The translations under genes and the position numbers were made by a program. From the NCBI RefSeq assembly GCF_030814015.1, contig NZ_JAUSUL010000005.1:1-64000 (forward strand): 64,000 nucleotides of DNA, in the 5' to 3' direction. Below, piece after piece: positions 43,185 to 52,850 of this stretch (positions are counted from its first letter, which is position 1; each line of letters starts with the position of its first letter). Origin of the DNA: Amorphus orientalis (GTDB taxonomy: Bacteria; Pseudomonadota; Alphaproteobacteria; Rhizobiales; Amorphaceae). A model generated the notes under the pieces. That model worked only from the letters and a program-made list of their open reading frames with translations, was not told where the DNA came from and did not search any database.

Positions 43185-45149
43185 GTGGACGAAAACAGTC
43201 TTTTCAGCTTGGACGAGCAGGCGACCGAAACCGCATGGCGCGCCGCGGTCGACAAGGCGCTCAAGGGCCGCCCTTTCGACAGCCTCGTGCGGACCACGGA
43301 CGACGGGATCGATCTCGCGCCCCTTTATCTTCCGGCGGACGACGCCCGCCCGCTCGGCCGTTCCGTTTCCGGCCCGTGGGCATCGAGCCAGCGGATCGAC
43401 CTCCCCGACCCCGCCGATGCCAATACCGCCGCTTTGCGGGAGCTCGAAACCGGCGCCACGGGCCTGACCCTGGTGCTGGCGTCGGCGCCGACCGCCTATG
43501 GCAGTGGCGTCCACATCTCCGACGTTGCGAGCCTGGACCGGACCCTTGAGGGCGTGGCGCTCGACATGGCCCCGACCCGGCTGGAGGCCGGCGGCGCAGG
43601 CCGCGGTCTGGCCGGCCTCTTCTGCGCCCTGGTCGACCAGCGCGGCCTCGATCCGGCCGGCGTCGACGTCCATTTCGGGCTCGACCCGCTGGGCGCGATG
43701 GCCGCGGCCGGCAAGCTGTCCGCCTCCTGGGACGCCGTGGCCCGCCGCAGCGCCGACACCACCCAGGCAATCGCCGCGCGCGGCTATGCCTCCCCGGTCT
43801 TCCTCGCCGACGGGCGCCCGTTCCACAACGGTGGCGCCAGCGACGCTCAGGAGCTCGCTTCCGTGGCAGCCTCCGCCCTCGCCTATCTCCGCGCCTTCGT
43901 GGACGGGGGTCTCGACGGGGACGCGGCGCTTCGCCGGATCGGGCTTGCGGTCTCGCTCGACCAGGACCAGTTCGCCGGCATCGCCAAGCTTCGCGCCCTG
44001 CGCCGCATCTGGGCGCGACTTGCCGCCGAGTGCGGCGTGCCGGACGTGCCCGCCCACATCCACGCCGACACGTCCTGGCGGATGATGACCCGCTACGACG
44101 CCTACACCAACCTGTTGCGCACCACGATCGCCGCGTTCGCGGCCGGTGTCGGCGGCGCCGACAGCCTCACCGTCGTGCCCTTCACCCAGGCCGTCGGCCT
44201 GCCGGACGCATTCGCGCGTCGGCTTGCCCGCAACACCCACACGATCCTCCTGGAAGAAAGCCAGGCGGCCCGGGTGCTCGATCCGGCCGCCGGCTCCGGC
44301 GGCGCCGAGGCCCGGACCGAGGCGCTCGCGGCAAAAGCCTGGGACCTGATGCGCGACATCGAGAAGAAGGGTGGCCTGCCGGCGGCGCTGGCGTCCGGCT
44401 GGTGGCAGGGCGAGATCGCCACCGTGAGGGATCGCCGCACCGCGGCCGTGCGCAAGCGCAAGCTGCCGATCGTCGGCACCTCGGAATATCCGCTGATGCC
44501 GGAGCGCCGGGTGGAGGTTCTGGAGACATCCGATGCCCCGGCCACAGCGCCCGGCAAGCCGGTCACGCTGCCGGAGGAAGGCGGCGGTGCTGCGTTCGCG
44601 GCGCTGATCGAGGCCGCGTCCGGTGGCGCGACGCTTGCCGATATCGGTGCCGGATCGCCGGCGTCGGGTTGCACCAGCGATGCCCGTCCGCTTGCTCCGA
44701 TGCGGCTCGCCGACCCGTTCGAGACGCTGCGCGACAAGGCGGAAGCCGTGGGCGAACCGACCGACCGCACCGTCATGATCGCCGGTCTCGGGCCGCTGGC
44801 CGAGAACGCCGCCCGCTCGGCCTGGGTGAAGGCGGCCTTCGAGGCCGGGGGCCTGATCACGTCCGCGGCCGCGACGCTCGACACCCCGGAAGCGGCGGTC
44901 GACGCGGCGAAGACGGCCGGCGTCGCCTGCGTCTGCCTGGCCGGATCCGACGAACGCTACGCGGACATGGCGGCGGAGACCGCGCGCGCTCTCAAGCAGG
45001 CTGGTGTCTCCAGCGTCTATCTGGCGGGCAAGCCCGGAGAGCAGGAGACGGCCCTTCGCCAGGCGGGCGTCGACGGCTTCCTGCACGTCGGCATCGATCT
45101 GGTCGAGGCTCTGGGCGAGGTCCAGAACCGGCTCGGGATTGCGGCCTGA
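43185..45149 (+). CDS. mutA: Methylmalonyl-CoA mutase small (beta) subunit
   Basis: 654 residues from a GTG at 43185, supported by GGGAGGGAAG 7-8 nt before it. The N-terminal barrel is mutase-like (FHNGGASDAQELASVAASALAYLRAFVD, and RRIWARLAAECGV then HADTSWRMMTRYDAYTNLLR split across residues ~265-310). The C-terminal B12-type domain is present but lacks the DxHxxG cobalamin motif, as expected for the non-catalytic subunit of heterodimeric enzymes. It pairs with the large subunit encoded 98 bases downstream to interconvert (R)-methylmalonyl-CoA and succinyl-CoA in propionate assimilation. Confidence 0.92.
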   Translation: MDENSLFSLDEQATETAWRAAVDKALKGRPFDSLVRTTDDGIDLAPLYLPADDARPLGRSVSGPWASSQRIDLPDPADANTAALRELETGATGLTLVLASAPTAYGSGVHISDVASLDRTLEGVALDMAPTRLEAGGAGRGLAGLFCALVDQRGLDPAGVDVHFGLDPLGAMAAAGKLSASWDAVARRSADTTQAIAARGYASPVFLADGRPFHNGGASDAQELASVAASALAYLRAFVDGGLDGDAALRRIGLAVSLDQDQFAGIAKLRALRRIWARLAAECGVPDVPAHIHADTSWRMMTRYDAYTNLLRTTIAAFAAGVGGADSLTVVPFTQAVGLPDAFARRLARNTHTILLEESQAARVLDPAAGSGGAEARTEALAAKAWDLMRDIEKKGGLPAALASGWWQGEIATVRDRRTAAVRKRKLPIVGTSEYPLMPERRVEVLETSDAPATAPGKPVTLPEEGGGAAFAALIEAASGGATLADIGAGSPASGCTSDARPLAPMRLADPFETLRDKAEAVGEPTDRTVMIAGLGPLAENAARSAWVKAAFEAGGLITSAAATLDTPEAAVDAAKTAGVACVCLAGSDERYADMAAETARALKQAGVSSVYLAGKPGEQETALRQAGVDGFLHVGIDLVEALGEVQNRLGIAA

Positions 45150-45247
45150 GCCCTCCTCGCCGCGAAATTGCGGCGGGCGCGAGAGTTTGAGAACATGGAC
45201 AGAGCGCGGGACTGGTTGGGTAACCCGCCGCGAGAAGGAAACCGCCG

Positions 45248-47410
45248 ATGACGGTCGTGCCCGATTTCTCCGAGATCCCGTGGTCCGCCCCGGAGTTCGC
45301 GACGCCGGAATCCGACGCGGAGCCCTGGCGGACGCCTGAAGAGATCGACGTCAAGCCGGTCTACGGTCCGGCGGACAGGGACGGCCTCGGCTTCACCGGA
45401 AGCTATCCCGGCCTCCCGCCCTTCGTGCGCGGCCCCTATCCGACCATGTACGTCCAGCAGCCCTGGACGATCCGGCAATATGCCGGCTTCTCCACGGCGG
45501 AGGATTCCAACGCCTTCTACCGCCGCAATCTGGCGGCCGGACAGAAGGGCCTGTCGGTGGCGTTCGATCTGGCCACCCATCGCGGCTACGATTCCGATCA
45601 CCCGCGCGTTGCCGGCGATGTCGGCATGGCAGGCGTGGCGATCGATTCCATCTACGATATGCGCACCCTGTTCGAGGGCATCCCCCTCGACCGCATGACC
45701 GTGTCGATGACCATGAACGGCGCGGTGCTGCCGGTGCTGGCGCTGTTCATCGTAGCGGCGGAGGAACAGGGCGTTCCCCAGGAGAAGCTGGCCGGGACCA
45801 TTCAGAACGACATTCTGAAGGAGTTCATGGTCCGCAACACCTTCATCTACCCGCCGAAGCCGTCGATGCGGATCATCTCCGACATCTTCGGCTACACTTC
45901 CGAGCACATGCCGAAGTTCAACTCCATCTCGATCTCCGGCTATCACATGCAGGAGGCCGGGGCGACGGCGGACCTGGAGCTCGCCTACACGCTCGCCGAC
46001 GGCATCGAATATGCCCGCGCCGGCGTCGCCGCGGGCCTGCCGATCGACAGCTTCGCGCCGCGCCTGTCCTTCTTCTGGGCGATCGGCATGAACACCTTCA
46101 TGGAGATCGCCAAGCTCCGGGCCGGGCGCCTGCTCTGGGCCAAGCTGATGAAGGAGAACTTCGCGCCCGGCTCCGACAAGTCGCTGTCGCTCAGGACCCA
46201 CTGCCAGACCTCCGGCTGGTCGCTCACCGCCCAGGACGTCTACAACAACGTGATCCGCACCTGCCTGGAAGCGATGGCGGCCACCCAGGGCCACACCCAG
46301 TCCCTGCACACCAACGCGCTCGACGAGGCGCTGGCGCTGCCGACCGACTTCTCCGCCCGGATCGCGCGCAACACCCAGATCCTGCTGGCCAGCGAATCCG
46401 GCACCACCACCCCGATCGACCCGTGGGGCGGCTCCTACTATGTGGAGCGGCTGACGGCGGATCTCGCCGTGCGCGCCATGGCCCATATCGAGGAGGTCGA
46501 AAGCCTGGGCGGCATGGCCAAGGCAATCGAGGAAGGCGTTCCGAAACTGCGCATCGAGGAAGCCGCCGCCAAGACCCAGGCGCGCATCGATTCTGGGACC
46601 CAGACCGTGGTCGGCGTCAACAAGTACCGCGCCGAGTCCGAGGCCGAGATCGAGGTCCTCAAGGTCGACAACGCCGCGGTTCGTGCACGCCAGATCGAAA
46701 AGCTGCAGAAGCTCCGGGCCGAGCGCGACGAGGCCGCGACCACCGCCGCGCTGGAGAAGCTGAGCAAAGGTGCAGCGGAGGGCGGCAACCTGCTGGCGCT
46801 GTCGATCGAGGCGGCCCGCGCGAAGGCGACCGTCGGCGAGATTTCCGACGCGATGGAAGCGGTGTTCGGCCGCCACAAGGCGGAGATCCGGACGATCTCG
46901 GGCGTCTACAAGCGGGAGAGCGGTCGGATGTCCGACAAGATCGAGAAGGTCCAGAAGCTCGTCGAAGAATTCGAGGAGAACGACGGCCGGCGGCCGCGCA
47001 TCCTCGTCGCGAAGATGGGTCAGGACGGCCACGACCGCGGCCAGAAGGTGATCGCGTCGGCGTTTGCCGATCTGGGCTTCGACGTGGACATCGGGCCGCT
47101 CTTCGCAACCCCCGAGGAATGCGCGCGCCAGGCGGTGGAGAACGACGTGCACATCGTCGGCGTCTCGTCGCTGGCCGCCGGTCACCTGTCGCTGGTGCCG
47201 GCGCTCAAAAAGGCGCTGGCCGACGAGGGCCGCGAAGACATCCTGATCGTGGTCGGCGGCGTCATCCCGCCCCAGGACTACGACGCGCTCTACCGCGACG
47301 GGGCGGCCGCGATCTTCCCGCCCGGCACGGTGATCGCCGACGCGGCCGTCGATCTCATCGGCACCTTGAACGGGAAGCTCGGCTACGGCCCGCGCCAGGC
47401 GGCGGAATGA
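45248..47410 (+). CDS. mutB: Methylmalonyl-CoA mutase large (alpha) subunit
   Basis: 720 residues, full length. The substrate-binding start region [20 protein letters not shown], the barrel motif [19 protein letters not shown] and [20 protein letters not shown] are family hallmarks. The cobalamin-binding motif [18 protein letters not shown] near residue 590 contains the axial His ligand, and the final flavodoxin-like domain ends [20 protein letters not shown]. It is the catalytic adenosylcobalamin subunit. It is preceded by GAAGGAAAC and follows mutA. MeaB, which protects the mutase, is encoded 2.5 kb downstream. Confidence 0.96.
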   Translation: MTVVPDFSEIPWSAPEFATPESDAEPWRTPEEIDVKPVYGPADRDGLGFTGSYPGLPPFVRGPYPTMYVQQPWTIRQYAGFSTAEDSNAFYRRNLAAGQKGLSVAFDLATHRGYDSDHPRVAGDVGMAGVAIDSIYDMRTLFEGIPLDRMTVSMTMNGAVLPVLALFIVAAEEQGVPQEKLAGTIQNDILKEFMVRNTFIYPPKPSMRIISDIFGYTSEHMPKFNSISISGYHMQEAGATADLELAYTLADGIEYARAGVAAGLPIDSFAPRLSFFWAIGMNTFMEIAKLRAGRLLWAKLMKENFAPGSDKSLSLRTHCQTSGWSLTAQDVYNNVIRTCLEAMAATQGHTQSLHTNALDEALALPTDFSARIARNTQILLASESGTTTPIDPWGGSYYVERLTADLAVRAMAHIEEVESLGGMAKAIEEGVPKLRIEEAAAKTQARIDSGTQTVVGVNKYRAESEAEIEVLKVDNAAVRARQIEKLQKLRAERDEAATTAALEKLSKGAAEGGNLLALSIEAARAKATVGEISDAMEAVFGRHKAEIRTISGVYKRESGRMSDKIEKVQKLVEEFEENDGRRPRILVAKMGQDGHDRGQKVIASAFADLGFDVDIGPLFATPEECARQAVENDVHIVGVSSLAAGHLSLVPALKKALADEGREDILIVVGGVIPPQDYDALYRDGAAAIFPPGTVIADAAVDLIGTLNGKLGYGPRQAAE

Positions 47411-47420
47411 TCCGCGCGCG

Positions 47421-47891
47421 ATGACCGGAGAGAGCGAACTGACCTTCTCCGACCTCGACGAGGCCGACCAGGACCTCTGCCGTCTGGCCCGCGAGGCGGC
47501 GGCCGGCGCCTATGCGCCCTATTCCCGCTTCGCCGTGGGAGCCGCGATCCTCACGGCGACCAGCGCCACCTATGCCGGCGCGAACCTCGAAAACGCGTCC
47601 TATGGTCTGACGATCTGCGCGGAGGCCGCAGCACTTGCCGCCGCCAACACCGCCGGCGACCGGGAGATCCGGACCGTCGCCGTGGTCGGCTTTCCGATCG
47701 CCGGCGTGCCCGGCCGGGCACCTGTCATCACGCCGTGCGGGCGCTGCCGGCAGATGATCGCGGAATTCGCCGGGCCCGCCCAGGACGTGCGGATCCTGTG
47801 CTGCGCCGCCGACTATGGCAGGGTGCTTGCGACCACGATCGGCGAGCTCCTGCCTCACGCTTTCGAGCCGCAATCCCTGCCGCGGTTCTGA
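47421..47891 (+). CDS. cdd: Cytidine deaminase
   Basis: 156 residues, the small homotetrameric type. Zinc-site motifs are TICAEAAAL (Cys and the catalytic Glu near residue 68) and TPCGRCRQMIAE (two Cys near 105-108). AYAPYSRFAVGAAI and YAGANLENASYGLT bind the nucleoside. It deaminates cytidine and deoxycytidine in pyrimidine salvage. It lies 10 bases after mutB, so it probably sits on the same transcript, although the functions are unrelated. Confidence 0.93.
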   Translation: MTGESELTFSDLDEADQDLCRLAREAAAGAYAPYSRFAVGAAILTATSATYAGANLENASYGLTICAEAAALAAANTAGDREIRTVAVVGFPIAGVPGRAPVITPCGRCRQMIAEFAGPAQDVRILCCAADYGRVLATTIGELLPHAFEPQSLPRF

Positions 47892-47932
47892 AACGGGCCC
47901 AGTATCGCCGATCATCCGATCGCGGCCCCGCC

Positions 47933-48478
47933 TCAGCGGGGCACCAGCTCCATGAACCGGATCCGGTTGCCGAACGGATCGGTGACCTGGAGTTCGAGAC
48001 GGTCTTCCACCTCCTCCACGCCCGGTTTCATGTAGCGGTAGTCCTTCGCCGCCAGTTCCCGCTGAAATATTCGGATCCCACGCATGGGGACGATCATGTT
48101 GCCGCCCGGGGTCGCGTCGCCGGAATGTTCGGAAAGATGCAGCCGTATTCCCGCCCGGGAGACCTGTGTGTAGAGCGGGAAGTTATCGCCGAAGCGGTGC
48201 TCCCAGTCGACGCTGAAGCCCAGAAAGCCGAGATAGAATTCATGCGCCTTGGACACGTCGAAGATCCGCACGATCGGGACGGCCGGTTCGAAGCGGACTT
48301 CAGATGTGTCCGACGGCTGGGCTGCAGCGATCCGGGCGGAAAGAACGTTCCAGGTCGCCAGCCCGAACTGCCGGGCGACCACTTCCAGCGCCGCGCTGTG
48401 GGAGATCTCGACGCCGCGCTCGGCGAGCGTGTCCCGTAGCGCCTTGGCCATGGCCTTCGCGTCGCGATAATCGCGCAT
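47933..48478 (-). CDS. Glyoxalase-superfamily protein with N-terminal Glyoxalase_8-type helical domain
   Basis: 181 residues from the ATG at 48478, preceded by GAGGAAAA; the frame remains open upstream to 48859 without conserved content. Residues 1-55 (DYRDAKAMAKALRDTLAERG, then SHSAALEVVARQFGLATWNVL) form the small helical module often fused to bleomycin-resistance-like proteins. Residues 60-180 form a vicinal-oxygen-chelate fold (IVRIFDVSKAHEFYLGFLGFSVDWEHRF, in two parts, and VTDPFGNRIRFME with a terminal Glu ligand). It may bind a drug or metabolite or act on an unknown substrate. It converges on the cytidine deaminase gene. Confidence 0.82.
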   Translation of the reverse strand: MRDYRDAKAMAKALRDTLAERGVEISHSAALEVVARQFGLATWNVLSARIAAAQPSDTSEVRFEPAVPIVRIFDVSKAHEFYLGFLGFSVDWEHRFGDNFPLYTQVSRAGIRLHLSEHSGDATPGGNMIVPMRGIRIFQRELAAKDYRYMKPGVEEVEDRLELQVTDPFGNRIRFMELVPR

Positions 48479-48770
48479 GTCCGTTTTCCTCATCCAGGCG
48501 AAGCCGTCGTCGGCGCTCGCATTGCCAACGCCTTCGCCCGATGATCGGAAACGGCAGCGATGGTCGATCTGGAGATGTTCGCCATATCCCGACGGGACGC
48601 GAGCTGCGGGCCATCTCCGGCCCTCGAGATCACAATACGCTGACCGATCCACATTCGACACCACTGTTGGATCGATGCAGTGTGAGCCGGAAGAATGCGG
48701 ACCGTGAACGTGCATCACACCTGCCTGCAGCTCCAACGGGTCCGCCAGACCGAAAACGGGGAGACACCAC

Positions 48771-49190
48771 GTGATTCGCGCGATCCTGTGTGCGGTAACC
48801 GCCGCATTGCTCATCCTGTCGCCGATGCGAGCCGCGATGGCACAAGCGACGCCGGACACGGCAAAAGCGGTCCAATCGACGCTTTATTTCGGGATGCGAA
48901 GCCCCGCCGGCGGTATCAGCGAGCAGGAATGGGTGGCCTTCCTGACCGACGAGGTCACGCCCCGCTTTCCCGACGGGCTGACGGTCCTGAACGCCTACGG
49001 TCAGACCGGCACCGGGACCGGCGACAGTGGGTCCATGCTGCGCGAACAGACCAAGGTGCTGATCGTCGTGCACGCCGACACCGCGGACGCGCGCGAAAGC
49101 CTTGCAAGCCTCAAGGAAATGTACAAGGAACGGTTCCCGGGGGCCGCGGTGTTTCATACCCGTACTATGGTCGAAATCGTCACCAACTGA
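48771..49190 (+). CDS. DUF3574 secreted protein
   Basis: 139 residues with a signal peptide (LCAVTAALLILSPMRAAMAQ). The mature part VQSTLYFGMRSPAGGISEQEWVAFL, read in two blocks, then FPDGLTVLNAYGQTGTGTGD and SLKEMYKERFPGAAVFHTRT, matches the DUF3574 pattern. A periplasmic location is expected; function unknown. It is divergent from the glyoxalase-superfamily gene and precedes a lipoprotein gene by 54 bases, perhaps as an operon. Confidence 0.8.
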   Translation: MIRAILCAVTAALLILSPMRAAMAQATPDTAKAVQSTLYFGMRSPAGGISEQEWVAFLTDEVTPRFPDGLTVLNAYGQTGTGTGDSGSMLREQTKVLIVVHADTADARESLASLKEMYKERFPGAAVFHTRTMVEIVTN

Positions 49191-49244
49191 CCCCCGTGTT
49201 CCGCCGTTCGTCGACCGGCACACACAGCCAAACCAGGACGTTCC

Positions 49245-49796
49245 ATGTTTCGTTTCGCGTTGATCGCCGCGCTTGCGGCCCTGCTGGCCGGCTGCGTGTC
49301 CGGCGGTGGCACCAGCTACAGCACCCAGACCTACCTGCAGATCACGGATGCCGGCGCCGGGCCGATCAACGGCTCGACCCGCTATTCCGAAGCCGCCTTC
49401 AAGGAGGCGCTGCCCTGGGCCGACGTACGCACGGTGCAGATGGCGCGGGAGAACTCGACCGGCTGGACGCTTGCCATCTTCCGCGACGACATCCAGGTCA
49501 TTCAGCTCTTCAAGGGCAGCGACGGACGGGTCGGCGAGATCAACGGCGTGACCCAGCACCTGACCGGCCCCAACGGCGAGCGCATCGGCATGTCCCTGCG
49601 CGAGGCCGGCGTGAGCCGCTCCAGCTGCCGCAATGGCAACAATCTCTGGCGCGGCATGGCGATCTGTCCGGCGCGGCGCTCGGAGAACGTGACGCTGGTG
49701 TTCGCAATCCCCGGATATCGTGGCCCGTTCGACGTCCTGCCGTCCGCCGAGGACCTGCAGGACGCGGAGCTCCAGCGCATCATCTGGAAGCCGTGA
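49245..49796 (+). CDS. DUF1131-like lipoprotein
   Basis: 183 residues. A type II signal peptide ends in the lipobox LLAGC, with the lipidated Cys at residue 17. The mature sequence ITDAGAGPINGSTRYSEAAF, then QMARENSTGWTLAIFRDD and HLTGPNGERIGMSLREAGVS, resembles RpoE-regulated DUF1131 (YfeY-type) lipoproteins. Two Cys (SSCRNG and AICPA) could form a disulfide. It is probably anchored in the outer membrane; its role is unknown. It lies between the DUF3574 gene and meaB. Confidence 0.78.
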   Translation: MFRFALIAALAALLAGCVSGGGTSYSTQTYLQITDAGAGPINGSTRYSEAAFKEALPWADVRTVQMARENSTGWTLAIFRDDIQVIQLFKGSDGRVGEINGVTQHLTGPNGERIGMSLREAGVSRSSCRNGNNLWRGMAICPARRSENVTLVFAIPGYRGPFDVLPSAEDLQDAELQRIIWKP

Positions 49797-49902
49797 TCGG
49801 CCGGGACCGGAGCGGATCCGTTTCCGATCGGGCGTCTTTGCCCGGTCGGACATGAAGCTGCGCCCTCGCGGTCGCGTCGAATCTGCGGCACTCTCCAGGT
49901 TC

Positions 49903-50925
49903 ATGACAGCTCAGACGCCCCTCACGCCCGACCCGTCCGACGAGCCCGAAGTCACCCGACTCCTGGAGGGCCTGAGGACTGGCAAGCGCGCCGCACTGGC
50001 CCGCGCCATCACCACGGTGGAATCCAGCAAGATCGAGCACCGGCGCCGGGCTCGGGCCCTTTTGCAGGCGGTTCTGCCCGACACCGGAAACGGCGTCCGA
50101 CTCGGCATCACCGGAGTGCCGGGCGTCGGCAAGTCGACCACCATCGACGCCTTCGGCACCATGCTGACGGAGGCCGGCCACCGGGTGGCCGTGCTCGCCG
50201 TCGATCCGTCCTCGACCCGCACCGGCGGTTCGATCCTCGGCGACAAGACGCGCATGGAGCGGCTCGGCCACGACCCGAACGCCTTCATCCGTCCCTCCCC
50301 CTCCGCCGGCACGCTGGGGGGCGTGGCCGCACGCACCCGCGAAAGCATGCTCCTGTGCGAGGCGGCCGGCTACGACGTGGTCATCGTGGAAACCGTCGGC
50401 ATCGGCCAGTCGGAGACGGCCGTCGCGGAGATGGTCGACACCTTCCTCGTGCTCGGGCTGCCGGGCGCCGGCGACGAACTTCAGGGCATCAAGAAGGGCG
50501 TCATCGAGATCGCCGACATCATCGCCGTCAACAAGGCCGACGGCGACAACGCCTCCCGCGCCAAGCAGGCGGCAGCGGAATATCGCAGCGCGCTGCAGAT
50601 CCTGACTTCGCCCGACGCCGACTGGCGGCCGCCGGTCCTGACCATCTCCGGCGCCACCGGCGACGGGCTCGACCGGCTCTGGGAGGAGATCCGGCGCCAC
50701 CGGGAAACCGGACAGGCCAGCGGCCGGTTCAACGACAAGCGGCACCACCAGCAGGTCGCCTGGATGTGGACCATGATCCGCGAGCAGATGATGGCGGCGC
50801 TGTTCACTAGGCCGGACGTGAAGGCGCGGCTGAAGGAGCTGGAAAGCGCGGTCGGCGAAGGATCGATCGCGGCGACCGTCGCCGCCGACGAGATCGCGCA
50901 GATGATGGGGCTCGGAGAGATTTGA
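49903..50925 (+). CDS. meaB: Methylmalonyl-CoA mutase-associated GTPase MeaB
   Basis: 340 residues from the ATG at 49903; an ATG at 49852 would add 17 residues. It is a G3E-type GTPase with P-loop GVPGVGKSTTIDAFG near residue 68, VLAVDPSSTRTGGSILGDKT, FIRPSPSAGTLGGVA, the switch VETVGIGQSE and the base-recognition NKADGDN. A C-terminal dimerisation helix follows. MeaB gates adenosylcobalamin loading and protects the mutase from inactivation, so it works with MutAB encoded at 43.2-47.4 kb, although five unrelated genes lie between. Confidence 0.95.
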   Translation: MTAQTPLTPDPSDEPEVTRLLEGLRTGKRAALARAITTVESSKIEHRRRARALLQAVLPDTGNGVRLGITGVPGVGKSTTIDAFGTMLTEAGHRVAVLAVDPSSTRTGGSILGDKTRMERLGHDPNAFIRPSPSAGTLGGVAARTRESMLLCEAAGYDVVIVETVGIGQSETAVAEMVDTFLVLGLPGAGDELQGIKKGVIEIADIIAVNKADGDNASRAKQAAAEYRSALQILTSPDADWRPPVLTISGATGDGLDRLWEEIRRHRETGQASGRFNDKRHHQQVAWMWTMIREQMMAALFTRPDVKARLKELESAVGEGSIAATVAADEIAQMMGLGEI

Positions 50926-51713
50926 GACCGCGGCCGGCGCACGCCAAAGGGAAATCGCCGCGCCTGCCCCGCCGCACCCGGCCCGCGGGACCGCTGCGCG
51001 TCCTCATCACCGGTTTCGGCCCGTTTCCGGGGGTGCCCGTCAACCCGACCGAGCGGATCGCGGCCAGGGTCGCCCACGACCTCGCCCGCCAGGACCGCCG
51101 GATCGATGTCGCCACCGAGATCCTGCCGACGGAATGGGCCATGCTGGCCGGTCTTCCGCGCCGCCTCGATGCTCACGATCCGGATCTGGTCGTGATGACC
51201 GGCGTGGCAACCAACGCCCGCGGCATCCGCATCGAACGGACGGCTCACCCGTCCGCCGGTCGGAGCCTCAGGGACGCCGTCGGGGCCCGGCCGAAAATGA
51301 CATGGAAGCGCGAGCCCCACGGCGCCTCGCGTCGCACGCCGGTCGACGTGCCGGCCCTTGTCGCAAGGCTGAACCGCGCAGGCGTGGGCATCGCGCTGTC
51401 CGACGACCCCGGGCGCTATCTCTGCAACGCGGCCTATCTGACGGCGCTAGACTGGGCGGCCCACCATCGCCGGCCGCGACCGCCGGTGCTGTTCGTCCAC
51501 GTGCCTCCGCCGAAACTGCGGACGGGGGCACGTGAGCCGGATCTTGCCGGGGCGGTCATCCGCCTGGTAGCGGAGGTCCTGAACGCGCCTGGATCAGGGG
51601 CCTTACGTCGGCCTATTTCAGGTCGCTGCGCGGGTCGTAGGGGGAATGTTTCCGCCAGCGGCGCATCAGGTCTTCCAGGTCGCCGTCGGCGGAATCGGGC
51701 AAGGCGATCCTGA
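50922..51713 (+). CDS. Pyroglutamyl-peptidase I-like cysteine peptidase (C15)
   Basis: 263 residues if started at the TTG at 50922, whose TTGA overlaps the meaB stop; no ATG or GTG occurs before the conserved domain. Family motifs are LITGFGPFPGVPVNPTE near residue 28, ATNARGIRIERTAHP (Glu), GRYLCNAAYL with the nucleophile Cys near residue 166, and FVHVPPP with the catalytic His. It would remove N-terminal pyroglutamate from peptides. The conserved domain ends near residue 225, yet the frame runs on for about 38 Arg/Gly-rich residues and overlaps the convergent DnaJ-type gene by 101 bases. The true 3' end may therefore have been changed by mutation. Confidence 0.75.
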   Translation: MRPRPAHAKGKSPRLPRRTRPAGPLRVLITGFGPFPGVPVNPTERIAARVAHDLARQDRRIDVATEILPTEWAMLAGLPRRLDAHDPDLVVMTGVATNARGIRIERTAHPSAGRSLRDAVGARPKMTWKREPHGASRRTPVDVPALVARLNRAGVGIALSDDPGRYLCNAAYLTALDWAAHHRRPRPPVLFVHVPPPKLRTGAREPDLAGAVIRLVAEVLNAPGSGALRRPISGRCAGRRGNVSASGASGLPGRRRRNRARRS

Positions 51714-52617
51714 GGGTCACCAGCAGATCGCCGCGGCCGCCGCCGCTCTTGGTCAGTCCCTTGCCGCGCAGGCGGAGCATCTTGCCACCGCTGGTTCCCG
51801 ACGGGATCGTGAGCTCGACCGCGCCCTCGAGCGTCGGCGCACGGACCTTGTCGCCGAGCACCGCCTCGTAAAGCGTCACCGGCAGATCGAGCTTCAGGTC
51901 TGATCCGGCCGGTGTGAACAGCGGATGCGGTGCGATCTTGATCGTCACCAGCGCGTCACCGGCCACGGAACCGGTCGGATTGGGGAAGCCCTGCCCGCGC
52001 AGGCGCACCTGCTGGCCGGAAGTGACGCCGGGCGGAATGGTGATCGCGACGGTCTTGCCGGTGGGCAGTTCGACGCGCGCCTTCTCTCCGGAGACGATCT
52101 GTTCGAGGCTGACGGTGACGGTGGCTTCCGCATCGCGTCCCGGCTCTCCCGGCGATTTCCAGGTGCGCTCGGCCCCCGCGCCCGGCCCGGCGCCTGCGCC
52201 CGTTCCGGCACCGCGTCCGCCGCCGAAGCCGCCCATGAAATCGCGCAGGATATCGTCGATGTCCGGACCGGCCCCGGAGCTGTAGCGATAGGTGCGCGAC
52301 CGGCCGCCGCCCGCGCCCGCAGCGCGCCCGCCGCCTCCGCCGAAGCCGGAAAACGGATCGAACCCGCCGGCGCCGGAGAAGGCATGGGCACGCGGCCGGC
52401 CATCGGCATCGATCTCGCCGCGGTCGTACTGGGCGCGCTTCTCCTTGTCGCCCAGGATCTCATAGGCCGTGCCGACCTCGGCGAAACGCTCCTTGGCGCG
52501 CGGGTCGTCGGCGTTGTGATCGGGATGATAGGCCTTGGCCAGACGGCGATAGGCTGACTTGATATCGGCCTCGCTCGCCGACTTGGAAACGCCCAAGACG
52601 GTGTAGGGATCTCTCAT
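51613..52617 (-). CDS. DnaJ-class co-chaperone (CbpA-like)
   Basis: 334 residues from the ATG at 52617. The J domain at residues 1-70 has MRDPYTVLGVSKSASEADIK and the HPD motif in AKAYHPDHNADD. A Gly/Phe-rich linker follows (FSGAGGFDPFSGFGGGGG and more Gly/Ala-rich sequence to ~170). The C-terminal substrate-binding domain (VTVSLEQIVSGEKARVELP, then IPPGVTSGQQVRLRGQG) lacks the zinc-finger cysteines of DnaJ, as in CbpA. It should stimulate DnaK. Its 3' end overlaps the convergent peptidase gene. Confidence 0.9.
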   Translation of the reverse strand: MRDPYTVLGVSKSASEADIKSAYRRLAKAYHPDHNADDPRAKERFAEVGTAYEILGDKEKRAQYDRGEIDADGRPRAHAFSGAGGFDPFSGFGGGGGRAAGAGGGRSRTYRYSSGAGPDIDDILRDFMGGFGGGRGAGTGAGAGPGAGAERTWKSPGEPGRDAEATVTVSLEQIVSGEKARVELPTGKTVAITIPPGVTSGQQVRLRGQGFPNPTGSVAGDALVTIKIAPHPLFTPAGSDLKLDLPVTLYEAVLGDKVRAPTLEGAVELTIPSGTSGGKMLRLRGKGLTKSGGGRGDLLVTLRIALPDSADGDLEDLMRRWRKHSPYDPRSDLK

Positions 52618-52850
52618 CGCTCTCGTCGGATCGAAACGGTTCACCACGCGCGACGCCGGGCACATCCACCGGGCCGCGCGACGCACAGTTGCGTCAGATA
52701 TAGGGGATTCCGCTCCGCGCTGCCAGCGATGGCGCGAAGAACACCGGCGGATCGATCCCCTGCCCGGCGCGTCGTCCCGTCACGCCTTCCGCTTTGATCT
52801 CAATGACTTGCGGCTTGATCCGTGGGTTTCAGGACCGCGCGAGGCTGGCC

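Noticed and set aside
45157-45178. Small hairpin (CGCCGC-GAAATT-GCGGCG) between mutA and mutB
   Set aside because: Short stem, no T-tract, and both genes need to be co-expressed; probably not a terminator.
42927-47185. Two long minus-strand open frames opposite mutA and mutB
   Set aside because: Antisense shadows; the plus-strand reading has full mutase motifs and Shine-Dalgarno sites.
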